Both the position numbers and the translations under genes were made by a program. DNA of 64,000 nucleotides from positions 1 through 64,000 of the forward strand of contig JALFVN010000035.1 of assembly GCA_022787565.1 (NCBI GenBank), given 5' to 3'. Origin of the DNA: Clostridiales bacterium (GTDB taxonomy: Bacteria; Bacillota; Clostridia; Oscillospirales; Oscillospiraceae). The notes beneath the pieces are model-generated. The model was not told where the DNA came from. It ran no database searches and worked only from the letters and a program-made list of their open reading frames with translations. Positions 20,310 to 28,462 of the stretch are shown piece after piece (position 1 is the first letter of the stretch; every line of letters begins with the position of its first letter).

Positions 20310-20313
20310 CGCC

Positions 20314-21159
20314 TCACTTTTTCAACTGCCCCGGGCTGATGCCGAAGCACTCGCGGAAAGCCCGGTGAAAAGCGGAATAGTCCGAAAAACCGCTCTCCGC
20401 CGCAGCCCGGGCCGCGCTCTCCCCCTCCCGGATCAGCCGCGCCGCATATAGAAGCCGCTTCTGCCGCACATAGGCGTGGACCGTGCTGCCGGTCTGAGCC
20501 TTGAACAGCCGCATAAAATGATATCGGCTCAGATATGCCTGCTCCGCCAGCTCATCCACCGACAGCTCCCGGCCCAGATTCTCATTGATATAGGAGAGCA
20601 CAGCCCCGATCTTCGGGTCTCTGGCGCCCTCTGTCCGCTCCGGCGCAGCGCTGCCGCTGGCATAGATGCGGTTAATGAGCACCAGAAGCTGCACCATCCG
20701 CGTATCCCTTATGGCCTCCGCGCCCAGCTCCTCGTCCCGTATGGCCGCCTCAAAATCCTCCAGCGCCGCCGCCAGATGCTCCTGCTGCTCATTGTCCGGG
20801 GTGATGAGCTGCCGTCCGTCCTTGTCCGCCTTTTCAAAGCAGTCCATCAGCCCCGCAGTGGGCATGATCCGGTCAAAATACTTCCCGTCCAGATAGATGA
20901 TCACCCGGTCATAGGGCTCCGTTTTGTCGATCAGGGCCTTGTGTATGGTGTGGTGCTTTACCAGCAGCACATCCCAGGGCTTCAGGGCATAGGTAACGCT
21001 CTCCACCGTGTAGTCCACATGGCCGGACAGCAGCAGCACAATCTTGTCAAACTCGTGAAAATGAAAGTCCCGCTCCTGTCCCGCCGTATCCCGCAGGTGG
21101 AAATAATGGTAGTTCTCTTTCAGATAGCCTTCCCGGTTAACTCGTTTTTCCTTTTCCAT
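20314..21159 (-). CDS. AraC family transcriptional regulator
   Basis: I start at the ATG at 21157-21159, which has an AGGTG site and lies just after a good promoter; a longer frame would run through the promoter. The ~281-residue product has an N-terminal cupin-like sensor (FHFHEFDKIVLLLSGHVDY) and a C-terminal double HTH (ELSVDELAEQAYLSRYHFMRLFK, then SGFSDYSAFHRAFRECFG). It is divergent from a dicarboxylate/amino-acid symporter gene, its likely target. Three ATTGCAAT-type boxes lie between them. Confidence 0.92.
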   Translation of the reverse strand: MEKEKRVNREGYLKENYHYFHLRDTAGQERDFHFHEFDKIVLLLSGHVDYTVESVTYALKPWDVLLVKHHTIHKALIDKTEPYDRVIIYLDGKYFDRIMPTAGLMDCFEKADKDGRQLITPDNEQQEHLAAALEDFEAAIRDEELGAEAIRDTRMVQLLVLINRIYASGSAAPERTEGARDPKIGAVLSYINENLGRELSVDELAEQAYLSRYHFMRLFKAQTGSTVHAYVRQKRLLYAARLIREGESAARAAAESGFSDYSAFHRAFRECFGISPGQLKK

Positions 21160-21178
21160 TTCTGCACCTCGCCAAATC

Positions 21179-21207
21179 ATTATAGCGCACTTTTTGCAAT
21201 GGTTCAA
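21179..21207 (-). promoter_or_regulatory. Promoter of the araC-type regulator gene
   Basis: Minus-strand TTGAAC (21202-21207) and a perfect TATAAT (21179-21184) are 17 bases apart. The start would be near 21172, only about 13 bases before the AraC ATG. One TTTGCAAT box (21193-21200) sits in its spacer, which suggests autorepression. Confidence 0.75.
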
Positions 21208-21233
21208 GCACTGATTGCAATTTACATTGCAAT
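21193..21233. promoter_or_regulatory. Three ATTGCAAT-type boxes, candidate AraC operators
   Basis: TTTGCAAT at 21193-21200 and exact palindromes ATTGCAAT at 21214-21221 and 21226-21233 lie between the divergent promoters. The last one overlaps the spacer of the symporter promoter. Their clustering exactly between regulator and transporter supports an operator role, but it has not been shown. Confidence 0.5.
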
Positions 21234-21249
21234 ATATCAAAAATATAAT
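21221..21249 (+). promoter_or_regulatory. Promoter of the symporter gene
   Basis: TTTACA (21221-21226) and a perfect TATAAT (21244-21249) are separated by 17 bases. An AAGGAGAG ribosome site follows, before the ATG at 21287. Confidence 0.75.
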
Positions 21250-21286
21250 AGCAACGTAACATTTCATTGTAAGGAGAGTTGATCCC

Positions 21287-22555
21287 ATGTCCTCCAAGAA
21301 GAACTTTTTCAAGAACTACGGCTTCCTGATATCCATGCTGGTGGGTATCGTGGCCGGCTGCATCGTGGGTGCGGTCTGGCCCGGCGCTACCGCCCTTGAG
21401 CCTCTGGGAACCGTATTTATCAACCTGATGTTCTGCGTTGTGGTGCCGATGGTATTCTGCTCCATCGCCTCCGCCATCGCCAATATGAACAGCGTGGGCC
21501 GCGCCGGCAAAGTGCTGGGCTCCACTGTTGTCACCTTCCTGGTCACTGCCGCCATTGCCTCTGTTCTGATGTACATTGTCGTGCGTATCTTCCCTCTGAC
21601 CACCGGCTCCTATGAGTTTGTGGAGGGTGAAGTGGACGCTGGTCTGGGCCTTGCCGACATGATCATCAACTTCTTCACCAAGCCCGACTTCATCGAGCTG
21701 TGGAGCCGCAGGGCCATCCTGCCCCTCATCGTCGCCGCCATTCTCTTCGGCTTCGGCGTTCAGATGGCCGGCGGCAAGGATACTCTGGTCGCAAAGTTCC
21801 TGTCTGACATGACCGCCTGCATCATGAATGTGGTCAAGATCATCACCTACTATGCCCCCATCGGCTTCTTCGGCTTCTTTGCTTATCTGGTGGCTACATA
21901 CGGTCCCGAGCTGATCGGCGACTACAGCCGTACCCTGATCATCTACTATGTGATGTGCTTTGTCTACATGCTCATCTCTTCCCCCATTTACGCCCGCTTT
22001 GGCGGCGGCAGGGGAGCAGCCAAAGTTATGTTCCAGCATCTCTTTGCTCCGGCTGCCGTCTCCTTCGGCACCTGCTCCTCTGTTGCCACCATTCCGACCA
22101 ACATGAAGGCCGCGGAAGACACCGGCATCTCCAAGGATGTGTCTGAGATCGTTCTGCCCCTGGGCGCTACCATGCATATGGACGGTTCCGCCATGGGCGC
22201 CATCATCAAGGTGGCTTTCCTGTTCGGTATATTCGGTCTGGACTTCGGCACCGGCAAGGCCATCCTGGCCATCATTGTGGCGGTGTTCTCCTCCGTTGCC
22301 ATGTCCGGCATCCCCGGCGGCGGCGGTACCGGCGACCTGGTCCTCTGCACCGTGTTCTTCCCCGAGCAGCTGGCCATCGCCTATCCCATCTCCATCGCCC
22401 TGGCCAACCTGATCGACCCCCCCGCCACCATGGTCAACGCCGCCGGCGACTATGTTGCCTCCTTCATCGTCTCCCGCTTTGTGGACGGCAAGGATTGGCT
22501 CCAGAAGAAGCTCCACCCCGCCGCAGCGCAGGCTGAGGCTCCGGCTGAGGAATAA
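21287..22555 (+). CDS. Dicarboxylate/amino acid:cation symporter (SDF/DAACS family)
   Basis: The 422-residue polytopic protein has the glutamate/dicarboxylate symporter signatures: a serine-rich reentrant region (SFGTCSSVATIPTNMKAAE), the HMDGSAMGA motif and the SGIPGGGGTGDL reentrant loop with DPPATMVNAAGD in the last helix. Transport is Na+ or H+ driven. The exact substrate (glutamate, aspartate, C4-dicarboxylate or serine/threonine) cannot be assigned from sequence alone. A divergent AraC gene probably controls it, and a strong terminator follows. Confidence 0.93.
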   Translation: MSSKKNFFKNYGFLISMLVGIVAGCIVGAVWPGATALEPLGTVFINLMFCVVVPMVFCSIASAIANMNSVGRAGKVLGSTVVTFLVTAAIASVLMYIVVRIFPLTTGSYEFVEGEVDAGLGLADMIINFFTKPDFIELWSRRAILPLIVAAILFGFGVQMAGGKDTLVAKFLSDMTACIMNVVKIITYYAPIGFFGFFAYLVATYGPELIGDYSRTLIIYYVMCFVYMLISSPIYARFGGGRGAAKVMFQHLFAPAAVSFGTCSSVATIPTNMKAAEDTGISKDVSEIVLPLGATMHMDGSAMGAIIKVAFLFGIFGLDFGTGKAILAIIVAVFSSVAMSGIPGGGGTGDLVLCTVFFPEQLAIAYPISIALANLIDPPATMVNAAGDYVASFIVSRFVDGKDWLQKKLHPAAAQAEAPAEE

Positions 22556-22590
22556 CCTGCCGTGGAATAAAAGGAATCCAAAAATCTGTA

Positions 22591-22619
22591 TGCACCGTCC
22601 AAAAGGGCGGTGCATTTTT
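22591..22619 (+). terminator. Intrinsic terminator after the symporter gene
   Basis: A 10-bp stem with one wobble pair (TGCACCGTCC/GGGCGGTGCA) and an AAAA loop is followed by TTTTTC. It lies 36 bases after the stop codon. Confidence 0.85.
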
Positions 22620-22766
22620 CTGACTGTCGTTGACAAGACACGCAAAAACCACTAAAATGATTTTGCTTTTCTATTCTCTGATTACATTTTGGGGAGTATT
22701 TCGCGAAAATTACACCCACTATTGTACAAACCCATACGCTTTGTGAACGGAGGAATATTGATAAAC

Positions 22767-23480
22767 ATGGAAAATAAAGTCATTTCTCAAGATGAAATAA
22801 TGAAAGCCCTCGATACATGCTATCAAAAAGTTGTTGATGGTATTGGCAAAGTGAGTCCCCCCGTCGAAGTAATGGCGCAAAACTATCTGGAAAAAAATAC
22901 TACTGCTTCTCTGGCTGCAAAGAGTATGATCAATGCTCAAATTGTAAAGTGCACAACATCCGGTTTTGTTACCGGTTTCGGCGGCTTCATTACGCTGCCG
23001 GTAAGTGTTCCTGCCAATGTGGGGAGCGTTCTTTACGTTCAAATGCGTATGATTGCATGTACCGCTTATATGGCTGGTTACGATCTGAAGAGCGACCAAG
23101 TTCAAACATTGGTCTATGCTTGTCTTGCCGGTGTTGCTGTAAATGAAATTCTAAAGAAGACAGGGATAAAAATTGGAGAGAAACTCGCAGTTAACTTAAT
23201 AAAAAAGATTCCTGGCAGCGTTCTCACAAAGATTAACCAGAAAGTAGGCTTCAGGTTTATTACAAAATTTGGGGAAAAAGGCCTAATCAACCTTGGAAAA
23301 CTTGTTCCCGGCGTCGGCGCTGTAATAAGCGGCGGCTTAGATCTGGTGGAAACAAAAATCATCGGTGATCGTGCATATAAATGGTTTTTTAAAGGAGACT
23401 TTTCGGTTGGGATCGATGAACACGCCGATAGTGCTACTGAAAATCCTGAGATTAAAGATGTAGATTATTTAGATACATAA
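22767..23480 (+). CDS. EcsC-like protein, AT-rich
   Basis: The 237-residue product (MENKVISQDEIMKALDTCY...) resembles EcsC-family proteins: an N-terminal helical region, a glycine-rich hydrophobic core (FVTGFGGFITLPVSVPANVGSVLYVQMRM) and a late LVPGVGAVISGGLDLVETK segment. Start choice is uncertain. GGAGG lies 13 bases before the ATG, but only four before an in-frame TTG at 22758. The gene is clearly more AT-rich than its neighbours, with many A/T-ending codons, which suggests recent acquisition. It differs from the EcsC-type gene at 19518-20309 in sequence. Confidence 0.75.
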   Translation: MENKVISQDEIMKALDTCYQKVVDGIGKVSPPVEVMAQNYLEKNTTASLAAKSMINAQIVKCTTSGFVTGFGGFITLPVSVPANVGSVLYVQMRMIACTAYMAGYDLKSDQVQTLVYACLAGVAVNEILKKTGIKIGEKLAVNLIKKIPGSVLTKINQKVGFRFITKFGEKGLINLGKLVPGVGAVISGGLDLVETKIIGDRAYKWFFKGDFSVGIDEHADSATENPEIKDVDYLDT

Positions 23481-23488
23481 TATTTTAT

Positions 23489-23512
23489 GAGCCGATGTTT
23501 TGACATTGGCTC
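23489..23512 (+). terminator. Hairpin after the AT-rich EcsC-like gene
   Basis: GAGCCGATGT and ACATTGGCTC form a 10-bp stem with one mismatch and a four-base loop, eight bases after the stop. The T-tract is missing, so termination would be weak. Confidence 0.4.
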
Positions 23513-23626
23513 GCTTCTACAACATGAACGGGAAATAATATTTCTTTTCTGCGTCCATATTCGCCTGTATTCTCACAATATGTAGTGTATCATTGTGTCA
23601 CATCCACAAAATAAGGAGGTTTTGTG

Positions 23627-24466
23627 ATGCAGGCACTGCGAAGCCGCCCCGGAGTACGGCGGGGCGGAATACTTTATTTGAGAGCGGACGAGCTTTCACC
23701 CAACCCGGTGCAGCCCCGCCGCCGCTTTGATGACGAGGCGCTGGCAGAGCTGAGCGAAAGCATAAAGACCTATGGCATTCTGAACCCGCTCACCGTCCGT
23801 CTGCGCGGCGGGAAATATGAGCTGGTAGCCGGGGAGCGCCGCCTTCGGGCCGCAAAGCTGGCAGGGCTCCAGGAGGTGCCCTGTATATTGCTGGACGTGA
23901 ACATGGAGGATGCCAGCCTGATCGCTCTGGTGGAAAATCTCCAGCGGCGTGACCTGGACTTCATTGAGGAGGCGGCGGGCATCAACCAGCTGATCCGCAT
24001 GTTCGGCATGAGCCAGGAGGAGGCCGCCCGGCGCATCGGCAAGTCCCAGTCTGCCGTGGCCAACAAGCTGCGGCTTTTAAAGCTGCCGCCGGACGTGCTG
24101 GAGGCCCTGCGGGAAAACGGGCTGACCGAGCGCCACGGCCGGGCGCTGCTCCGGCTCCCGCGGCCGGAGACCCAGCGGGAGGCCCTGGCGTACATCATCG
24201 ACAACGGGCTGACCGTAGCCGCCACCGACGCCTATGTGGACGCTCTGCTGAGCAGCCCGGAGCCGGAGCCGCCGGCCCAGCCGGACAAGCCGGAGCACAG
24301 GCGCACCTTTGTTCTCAAGGACGTGCGGGTGTTCCTCAACACCCTGTCCCGAAGCATTGACCTGATGAAGCAGGGCGGTATCGACGCCGGCATAAAACGG
24401 CAGGAGACGGAGGATTCCCTCATTCTCACCATTTCCATCCCCAAAAACAAGCCCGCCCAGACATAG
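23627..24466 (+). CDS. noc: Nucleoid occlusion protein / ParB family protein
   Basis: I choose the ATG at 23627, six bases after a perfect AAGGAGGT; a GTG one codon earlier would be too close. The product has the ParB N-terminal domain (NPVQPRRRFDDEALAELSESI, then GERRLRAAKLAG, the CTP-binding region) and an HTH (SQEEAARRIGKSQSAVANKLRLLKL). Length (279) and the absence of parA alongside favour Noc over Spo0J, but ParB cannot be excluded. Noc marks DNA to keep division septa off the chromosome. Usually it lies near mnmG and rsmG at the origin; here mnmG is 30 kb away. Confidence 0.82.
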   Translation: MQALRSRPGVRRGGILYLRADELSPNPVQPRRRFDDEALAELSESIKTYGILNPLTVRLRGGKYELVAGERRLRAAKLAGLQEVPCILLDVNMEDASLIALVENLQRRDLDFIEEAAGINQLIRMFGMSQEEAARRIGKSQSAVANKLRLLKLPPDVLEALRENGLTERHGRALLRLPRPETQREALAYIIDNGLTVAATDAYVDALLSSPEPEPPAQPDKPEHRRTFVLKDVRVFLNTLSRSIDLMKQGGIDAGIKRQETEDSLILTISIPKNKPAQT

Positions 24467-24475
24467 GACAATCCG

Positions 24476-24502
24476 CCGCCTCCGTAGAATATACGGAGGC
24501 GG
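24476..24502 (+). promoter_or_regulatory. Hairpin that can mask the ymxH ribosome site
   Basis: A perfect 11-bp stem (CCGCCTCCGTA with TACGGAGGCGG) with a five-base loop contains the only GGAGG ribosome site (24495-24499) upstream of the ymxH ATG at 24511. Formation would hide the site. With no T-tract, it is not a standard terminator. Confidence 0.6.
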
Positions 24503-24510
24503 TGATCTTT

Positions 24511-24789
24511 ATGATAAGCTATTTTTCCGATCTGCGTTACAAAGAGGTGATCGACGTCCACTCCGGCTTCCGGCTGGGTTATGTGTGCGACGCGGAGTTT
24601 GACGACGGGGAGGGGCGTATCATCTCTCTGATCACCCCCGGCAAAGCAAAGCTTTTCGGGCTGCTGGGCCGGGAGGATGACTATGTGCTGCCCTGGGACT
24701 GCATCGTGCGCATCGGAAGCGACATTATTCTGTTTGAGTCAAAGGGCGAGCTGCTGCGCCGCAAACGGAGAAAACACGGTTTTTTGTGA
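24511..24789 (+). CDS. YlmC/YmxH family sporulation protein (PRC-barrel)
   Basis: The 92-residue product MISYFSDLRYKEVIDVHSGFRLGYVCD... is a small PRC-barrel protein of the YlmC/YmxH family found in endospore-forming Firmicutes. The C-terminus is basic (LLRRKRRKHGFL). Its role is poorly defined. An upstream in-frame GTG at 24502 is possible, but the family start fits the ATG. The ribosome site is inside a strong hairpin, implying control of translation. Confidence 0.85.
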   Translation: MISYFSDLRYKEVIDVHSGFRLGYVCDAEFDDGEGRIISLITPGKAKLFGLLGREDDYVLPWDCIVRIGSDIILFESKGELLRRKRRKHGFL

Positions 24790-24813
24790 GCTTTGGGGCA
24801 TATGATATTGGTA

Positions 24814-24842
24814 TTGGCAAAAGCCGTCTTTTGCGTTATACT
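24814..24842 (+). promoter_or_regulatory. Promoter of the hflX operon
   Basis: TTGGCA (24814-24819) and TATACT (24837-24842) are 17 bases apart. The start is expected near 24849, about 25 bases before the proposed hflX start, and this constrains the start choice. Confidence 0.75.
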
Positions 24843-24873
24843 TATCTAATACCCCGAAAAAGGACTGATCACC

Positions 24874-26172
24874 ATAGAAAATACGGAGAACAAAAGAGAA
24901 AGAGCCGTGCTGGCCGGGTTATCCGCCGCCAGCATGGATGAGCATGAGCGCTCCACGGAAGTCTCCATGGAGGAATTGGCCGCCCTGGTGGACACCGCCG
25001 GCGGCGACACCGTGGCCATCATCATGCAGAACCGCCCCACGCCCGATCCCCGCAGCTTTATCGGCGACGGTAAGGTGCAGGAGATGAAAGAGCTGATCGC
25101 CATGAACGACTGCGATCTGGCGGTGTTCGACAACGAGCTGACTCCCTCCCAGATGCGGGTGCTCAGCGAGGAGCTGGGCGTAAAGGTGCTGGACCGTTCG
25201 GGGCTGATTCTGGACATTTTCGCCCAGCGGGCCCAGACCAGAGAGGGTCAGCTCCAGGTGGAGCTGGCCCAGTACAAATACCTGCTGCCCAGGCTTACCG
25301 GCATGTGGACCCACCTGGTGCGGCAGACCGCCTCCGGCGGTTCCTCCCCCATTGGCACCCGCGGCCCCGGCGAAACCCAGCTGGAGACCGACCGCCGCCA
25401 CATACGCCGCAAGATCCAGAAGCTGGAGGAGGAGCTGGCCGCCGTGCGCAAGGTGAGAAGCACCCAGCGCCGCCGCCGGGAGAAAAACGCCATGCCCGTG
25501 GTGGCTCTGGTGGGCTACACCAACGCGGGCAAATCCACGCTGTTAAACTGCCTCACCGGCTCGGACATTCCGGCAAATAACCGGCTGTTCGACACCCTGG
25601 ACACCACCACCCGCCGCCTGCGTCTGGACGAGACCCAGGAGGTGCTGCTGTCCGACACCGTGGGCTTTATCCGCAAGCTGCCCACCCACCTGATCGAAGC
25701 TTTCAAGGCCACGCTGGAGGAATTGAGCTACGCCGACGTACTTTTGCATGTGATCGACATTGCCAACCCGGAGTGGGAGGAGCAGGCCAGAGTGGTGGAC
25801 GAGCTGATCCGCCAGCTGGGCGCCGAGACCACCCCCTGTCTGCGGGTATATAACAAGTGCGACGCCTATATCGGCATCCTGCCCCACGGGGAAAATGTGG
25901 TCTGCATCTCCGCCCGCAGCGGGGAAGGAGCCGACGTGCTGGTGAAAAAGCTGCTGAAAATGCTGGACAGGGGCAAAAAACAGGTGCAGCTGAAAATCCC
26001 CTATACGAAGGCCGGCGTCGCGGACATGCTGAACCGGGAGGCCAAAGTGCTCAGGCTTGAATACACCGACGAGGGGATCGAGGCGGAGGCCGTGGTCACG
26101 CCGGAGACCTTTGGAAAGATCAAGGAATTTATCCCCGGCTATACAGAGCCCAAGGAGGACTGGGAAGAATGA
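24874..26172 (+). CDS. hflX: GTPase HflX
   Basis: The product (432 residues with my start) has the HflX N-terminal domain with the glycine-rich GGSSPIGTRGPGETQLETDRR, then a G domain with GYTNAGKS (G1), DTVGFI (G3) and NKCD (G4). HflX splits stalled ribosomes. The conserved N-terminal strand ERAVLAG starts before the first GTG (24907). The only position with a proper ribosome site (AAAAAGGA, nine bases) is an ATA codon at 24874, so a non-standard start is likely. The end overlaps the next gene by four bases. Confidence 0.95.
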   Translation: MENTENKRERAVLAGLSAASMDEHERSTEVSMEELAALVDTAGGDTVAIIMQNRPTPDPRSFIGDGKVQEMKELIAMNDCDLAVFDNELTPSQMRVLSEELGVKVLDRSGLILDIFAQRAQTREGQLQVELAQYKYLLPRLTGMWTHLVRQTASGGSSPIGTRGPGETQLETDRRHIRRKIQKLEEELAAVRKVRSTQRRRREKNAMPVVALVGYTNAGKSTLLNCLTGSDIPANNRLFDTLDTTTRRLRLDETQEVLLSDTVGFIRKLPTHLIEAFKATLEELSYADVLLHVIDIANPEWEEQARVVDELIRQLGAETTPCLRVYNKCDAYIGILPHGENVVCISARSGEGADVLVKKLLKMLDRGKKQVQLKIPYTKAGVADMLNREAKVLRLEYTDEGIEAEAVVTPETFGKIKEFIPGYTEPKEDWEE

Positions 26173-26711
26173 GCGTTCTGGAAACCGACCGGCTGATCCT
26201 GCGCCCCTGGCGGGAGGAGGACGCCGCCGACCTTTATCACTATGCCAAAGACCCCCGGGTGGGGCCTGCCGCCGGCTGGGCGGTACATAAGGACGAGGCG
26301 GACAGCCTGCATATCCTGCGCACAGTGCTGATGAACGACGAAAACGCGAACAATGAGGTCACCTGGGCCGTCACCATCAAGGGCAGCGACCAGCCTGTGG
26401 GCAGCATCGGCGTTTTCCCCTCCGAGGTCTCCCTGGGCAAAGGGGAGCCGGAGATCGGCTACTGGATCGGCGTGCCCTTCTGGGGCCAGGGCTATATCCC
26501 GGAGGCAGTGCACTTTCTCCTCCGCCGCTGCTTTGAAAAGGGGGCGGAGCGGGTCTGGTGCAGCCATTTTGAGGGCAACGAAAAGTCCCGCCGGGTGATC
26601 GAAAAAAGCGGCTTTCAGTACCGCTGCACCCAGGATTGGGACGTGCCCGCCTTCAATGAAGTGCGAAAGGCCTTGTATTACTCTGTCAGCCGGGAGGACT
26701 GGAGCGAATGA
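26169..26711 (+). CDS. GNAT family N-acetyltransferase (RimJ/RimL-like)
   Basis: The 180-residue protein is of the Acetyltransf_3 (RimJ/RimL) group: LETDRLILRPWREEDAADLYHYAKDP at the start, then IGYWIGVPFWGQGYIPEA, which contains the acetyl-CoA binding loop, and SRRVIEKSGF. The acceptor is unknown. It starts inside the hflX stop (ATGA) and its own end overlaps the next gene by four bases, so the three are translationally coupled. Confidence 0.9.
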   Translation: MSVLETDRLILRPWREEDAADLYHYAKDPRVGPAAGWAVHKDEADSLHILRTVLMNDENANNEVTWAVTIKGSDQPVGSIGVFPSEVSLGKGEPEIGYWIGVPFWGQGYIPEAVHFLLRRCFEKGAERVWCSHFEGNEKSRRVIEKSGFQYRCTQDWDVPAFNEVRKALYYSVSREDWSE

Positions 26712-27334
26712 CCGAATACTACATCCCCACCGGCCCGGGCGAGGCGGAATTTACGGAAAAGCGTTCCCGCTTTCTGGGCCATGTGCGCCGGGTAGAGAGT
26801 GAGGAGGAGGCCAAGGCCTTCATCGCCGAAATGAAAAAGAAATACTATGACGCCCGGCACAACTGCTGGTGCTACATCATCCGGGACGGGGCCGAGCGCT
26901 ATTCCGACGACGGGGAGCCCCAGGGCACCGCCGGCATCCCCATGCTGGAGGTGTTCCGCCGGGAGGGGCTGTGCAATGTGGTCTGCGTGGTGACCCGCTA
27001 TTTCGGCGGGGTGCTGCTGGGCGCGGGCGGGCTGCTCCGGGCCTACACCAAAAGCGCCAAGGACGCCCTGGACGCGGCGGGCATCTCCGTGGTGCGCCGC
27101 TGGGTGGAGGCGGAGCTGCCCTGCTCCTATGCCATGGCTGAGCGACTGAAGCTGGAAGTCGCAGCATTTGACGGCATCGTCACCGGCATGGATTACGCCG
27201 CCTCCGTGACCATCAAGGCCCTTGTGCCCGAGGAAAAGGCGGAGGATTTCAAAGCCCGCATCTTCGATCTCAGCGCCGGCGCGGTGAACGCCGCCCTCAC
27301 CGGCGAGGCTTTCCGGGCCGTGCCGCTGAAATAG
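26708..27334 (+). CDS. YigZ/IMPACT family protein
   Basis: The 208-residue protein matches the YigZ/IMPACT family (UPF0029). The KRSRFLGHVRRVESEEEAKAFI start, HNCWCYI, and the glycine-rich DDGEPQGTAGIPMLEVF followed by VVTRYFGGVLLGAGGLLRAY are diagnostic, with a C-terminal DUF1949 domain. The eukaryotic relative inhibits GCN2; the bacterial role is unclear but has been linked to translation. Co-occurrence with hflX fits that link. Confidence 0.92.
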   Translation: MTEYYIPTGPGEAEFTEKRSRFLGHVRRVESEEEAKAFIAEMKKKYYDARHNCWCYIIRDGAERYSDDGEPQGTAGIPMLEVFRREGLCNVVCVVTRYFGGVLLGAGGLLRAYTKSAKDALDAAGISVVRRWVEAELPCSYAMAERLKLEVAAFDGIVTGMDYAASVTIKALVPEEKAEDFKARIFDLSAGAVNAALTGEAFRAVPLK

Positions 27335-27388
27335 CTTGATTCACGAAAAATTTTTGAAAAAATAAAGGGAAATAAAAAATCGCGTCGT

Positions 27389-27427
27389 ATAAGAATAGTG
27401 AGTGGGTAAACTGCTCACTATTCTTAT
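27389..27427 (+). terminator. Hairpin between yigZ and dgt
   Basis: A perfect 14-bp stem (27389-27402 with 27414-27427) encloses an 11-base loop, followed by CTTTATC. The T-tract is poor. It may weakly terminate the hflX operon or stabilise the RNA end. Confidence 0.5.
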
Positions 27428-27448
27428 CTTTATCAGGCGGTGATCTTT

Positions 27449-28453
27449 ATGTCATGTCCCCGACAGGAACGGGAACGGGCCGAGCATACTTTCATCGGCG
27501 AGTACGGTATATTATCAGAAAATTCCGCCGGGAGGCTTACGCCGGAGGAGGAGTGCAGCATCCGCACCTGCTTTCAGCGGGATATCGACCGGATCACCCA
27601 TTCCAAGTCCTTCCGCCGCCTGAAGCACAAAACCCAGGTCTTTCTCCAGCCCGAGGGGGATCATTACCGCACCCGCCTGACCCACACGCTGGAGGTCAGC
27701 CGGCTTTCCCGCACGGTGGCCAGGGCGCTGAGCTTAAACGAGGATCTGGCGGAGGCCATCGCCCTGGGCCACGATCTGGGCCACACCCCCTTCGGCCACG
27801 CCGGGGAGCGGGCCCTGAACCGCATTTATCCCGGCGGCTTCAAGCACTATGAGCAGAGTCTGCGGGTGGTGGATATTCTGGAGCGGGACGGAAGAGGCCT
27901 GAACCTGTGCTTTGAAACCAGGATGGGCATCCTGCACCACACCCACGGCACGCCGGACGACAGCCTGGAGGCCACGGCGGTCCGCCTTTGCGACCGCATT
28001 GCCTACATAAACCACGACCTGGACGACTCCATCCGGGCCGGCATCCTCACCGAGGAGCAGGTGCCGGAGATCATCCACCGCAACTGCGGCAGGCGAAACA
28101 GCGAGCGCATCAACGCCATTCTCACCGACCTGATCCAAAACAGCGGAGAGGGCCGGCTGATGATGTCCCCGACGATGCAGGAGACCTTTGACTTTTTTCA
28201 CGCCTTCATGTATTCTGACGTCTATACCAACCCCCAGGCCAAGGGAGAGGAGAGCAAGGTGGACGGCATCCTGAGCCGCCTGTATGACTACTATGTGCAA
28301 AACCCGGACAGGCTGCCGGAGGACTTCCGCCCGGTGATCGAACGGGAGGGCCGGGAGCGGGCCGCCTGCGACTATATCTCCGGCATGACCGACGGCTACG
28401 CCATGGAAAAATACGGCCAGCTGTTCATCCCCTTCGCCTGGACCGTTAAATGA
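27449..28453 (+). CDS. dgt: Deoxyguanosinetriphosphate triphosphohydrolase-like protein
   Basis: The 334-residue protein has the HD-domain dNTPase pattern: RDIDRITHSKSFRRLKHKTQVF, then RTRLTHTLEVSR (His), ALGHDLGHTPFGHAGE (the HD metal pair) and RICDRIAYINHDLDD-like DRIAYINHDLDD. It would hydrolyse dNTPs to nucleosides and triphosphate. The ATG at 27449 is preferred; a GTG at 27440 is in frame. Its 17-base start region is identical to that of ymxH. It is ten bases before dnaG, a frequent Firmicute arrangement. Confidence 0.92.
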   Translation: MSCPRQERERAEHTFIGEYGILSENSAGRLTPEEECSIRTCFQRDIDRITHSKSFRRLKHKTQVFLQPEGDHYRTRLTHTLEVSRLSRTVARALSLNEDLAEAIALGHDLGHTPFGHAGERALNRIYPGGFKHYEQSLRVVDILERDGRGLNLCFETRMGILHHTHGTPDDSLEATAVRLCDRIAYINHDLDDSIRAGILTEEQVPEIIHRNCGRRNSERINAILTDLIQNSGEGRLMMSPTMQETFDFFHAFMYSDVYTNPQAKGEESKVDGILSRLYDYYVQNPDRLPEDFRPVIEREGRERAACDYISGMTDGYAMEKYGQLFIPFAWTVK

Positions 28454-28462
28454 GGTAATGTA

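Noticed and set aside
23627..24466. Replication origin region suggested by noc
   Set aside because: No DnaA boxes cluster, dnaA, parA or rsmG are visible nearby, so an origin cannot be supported.
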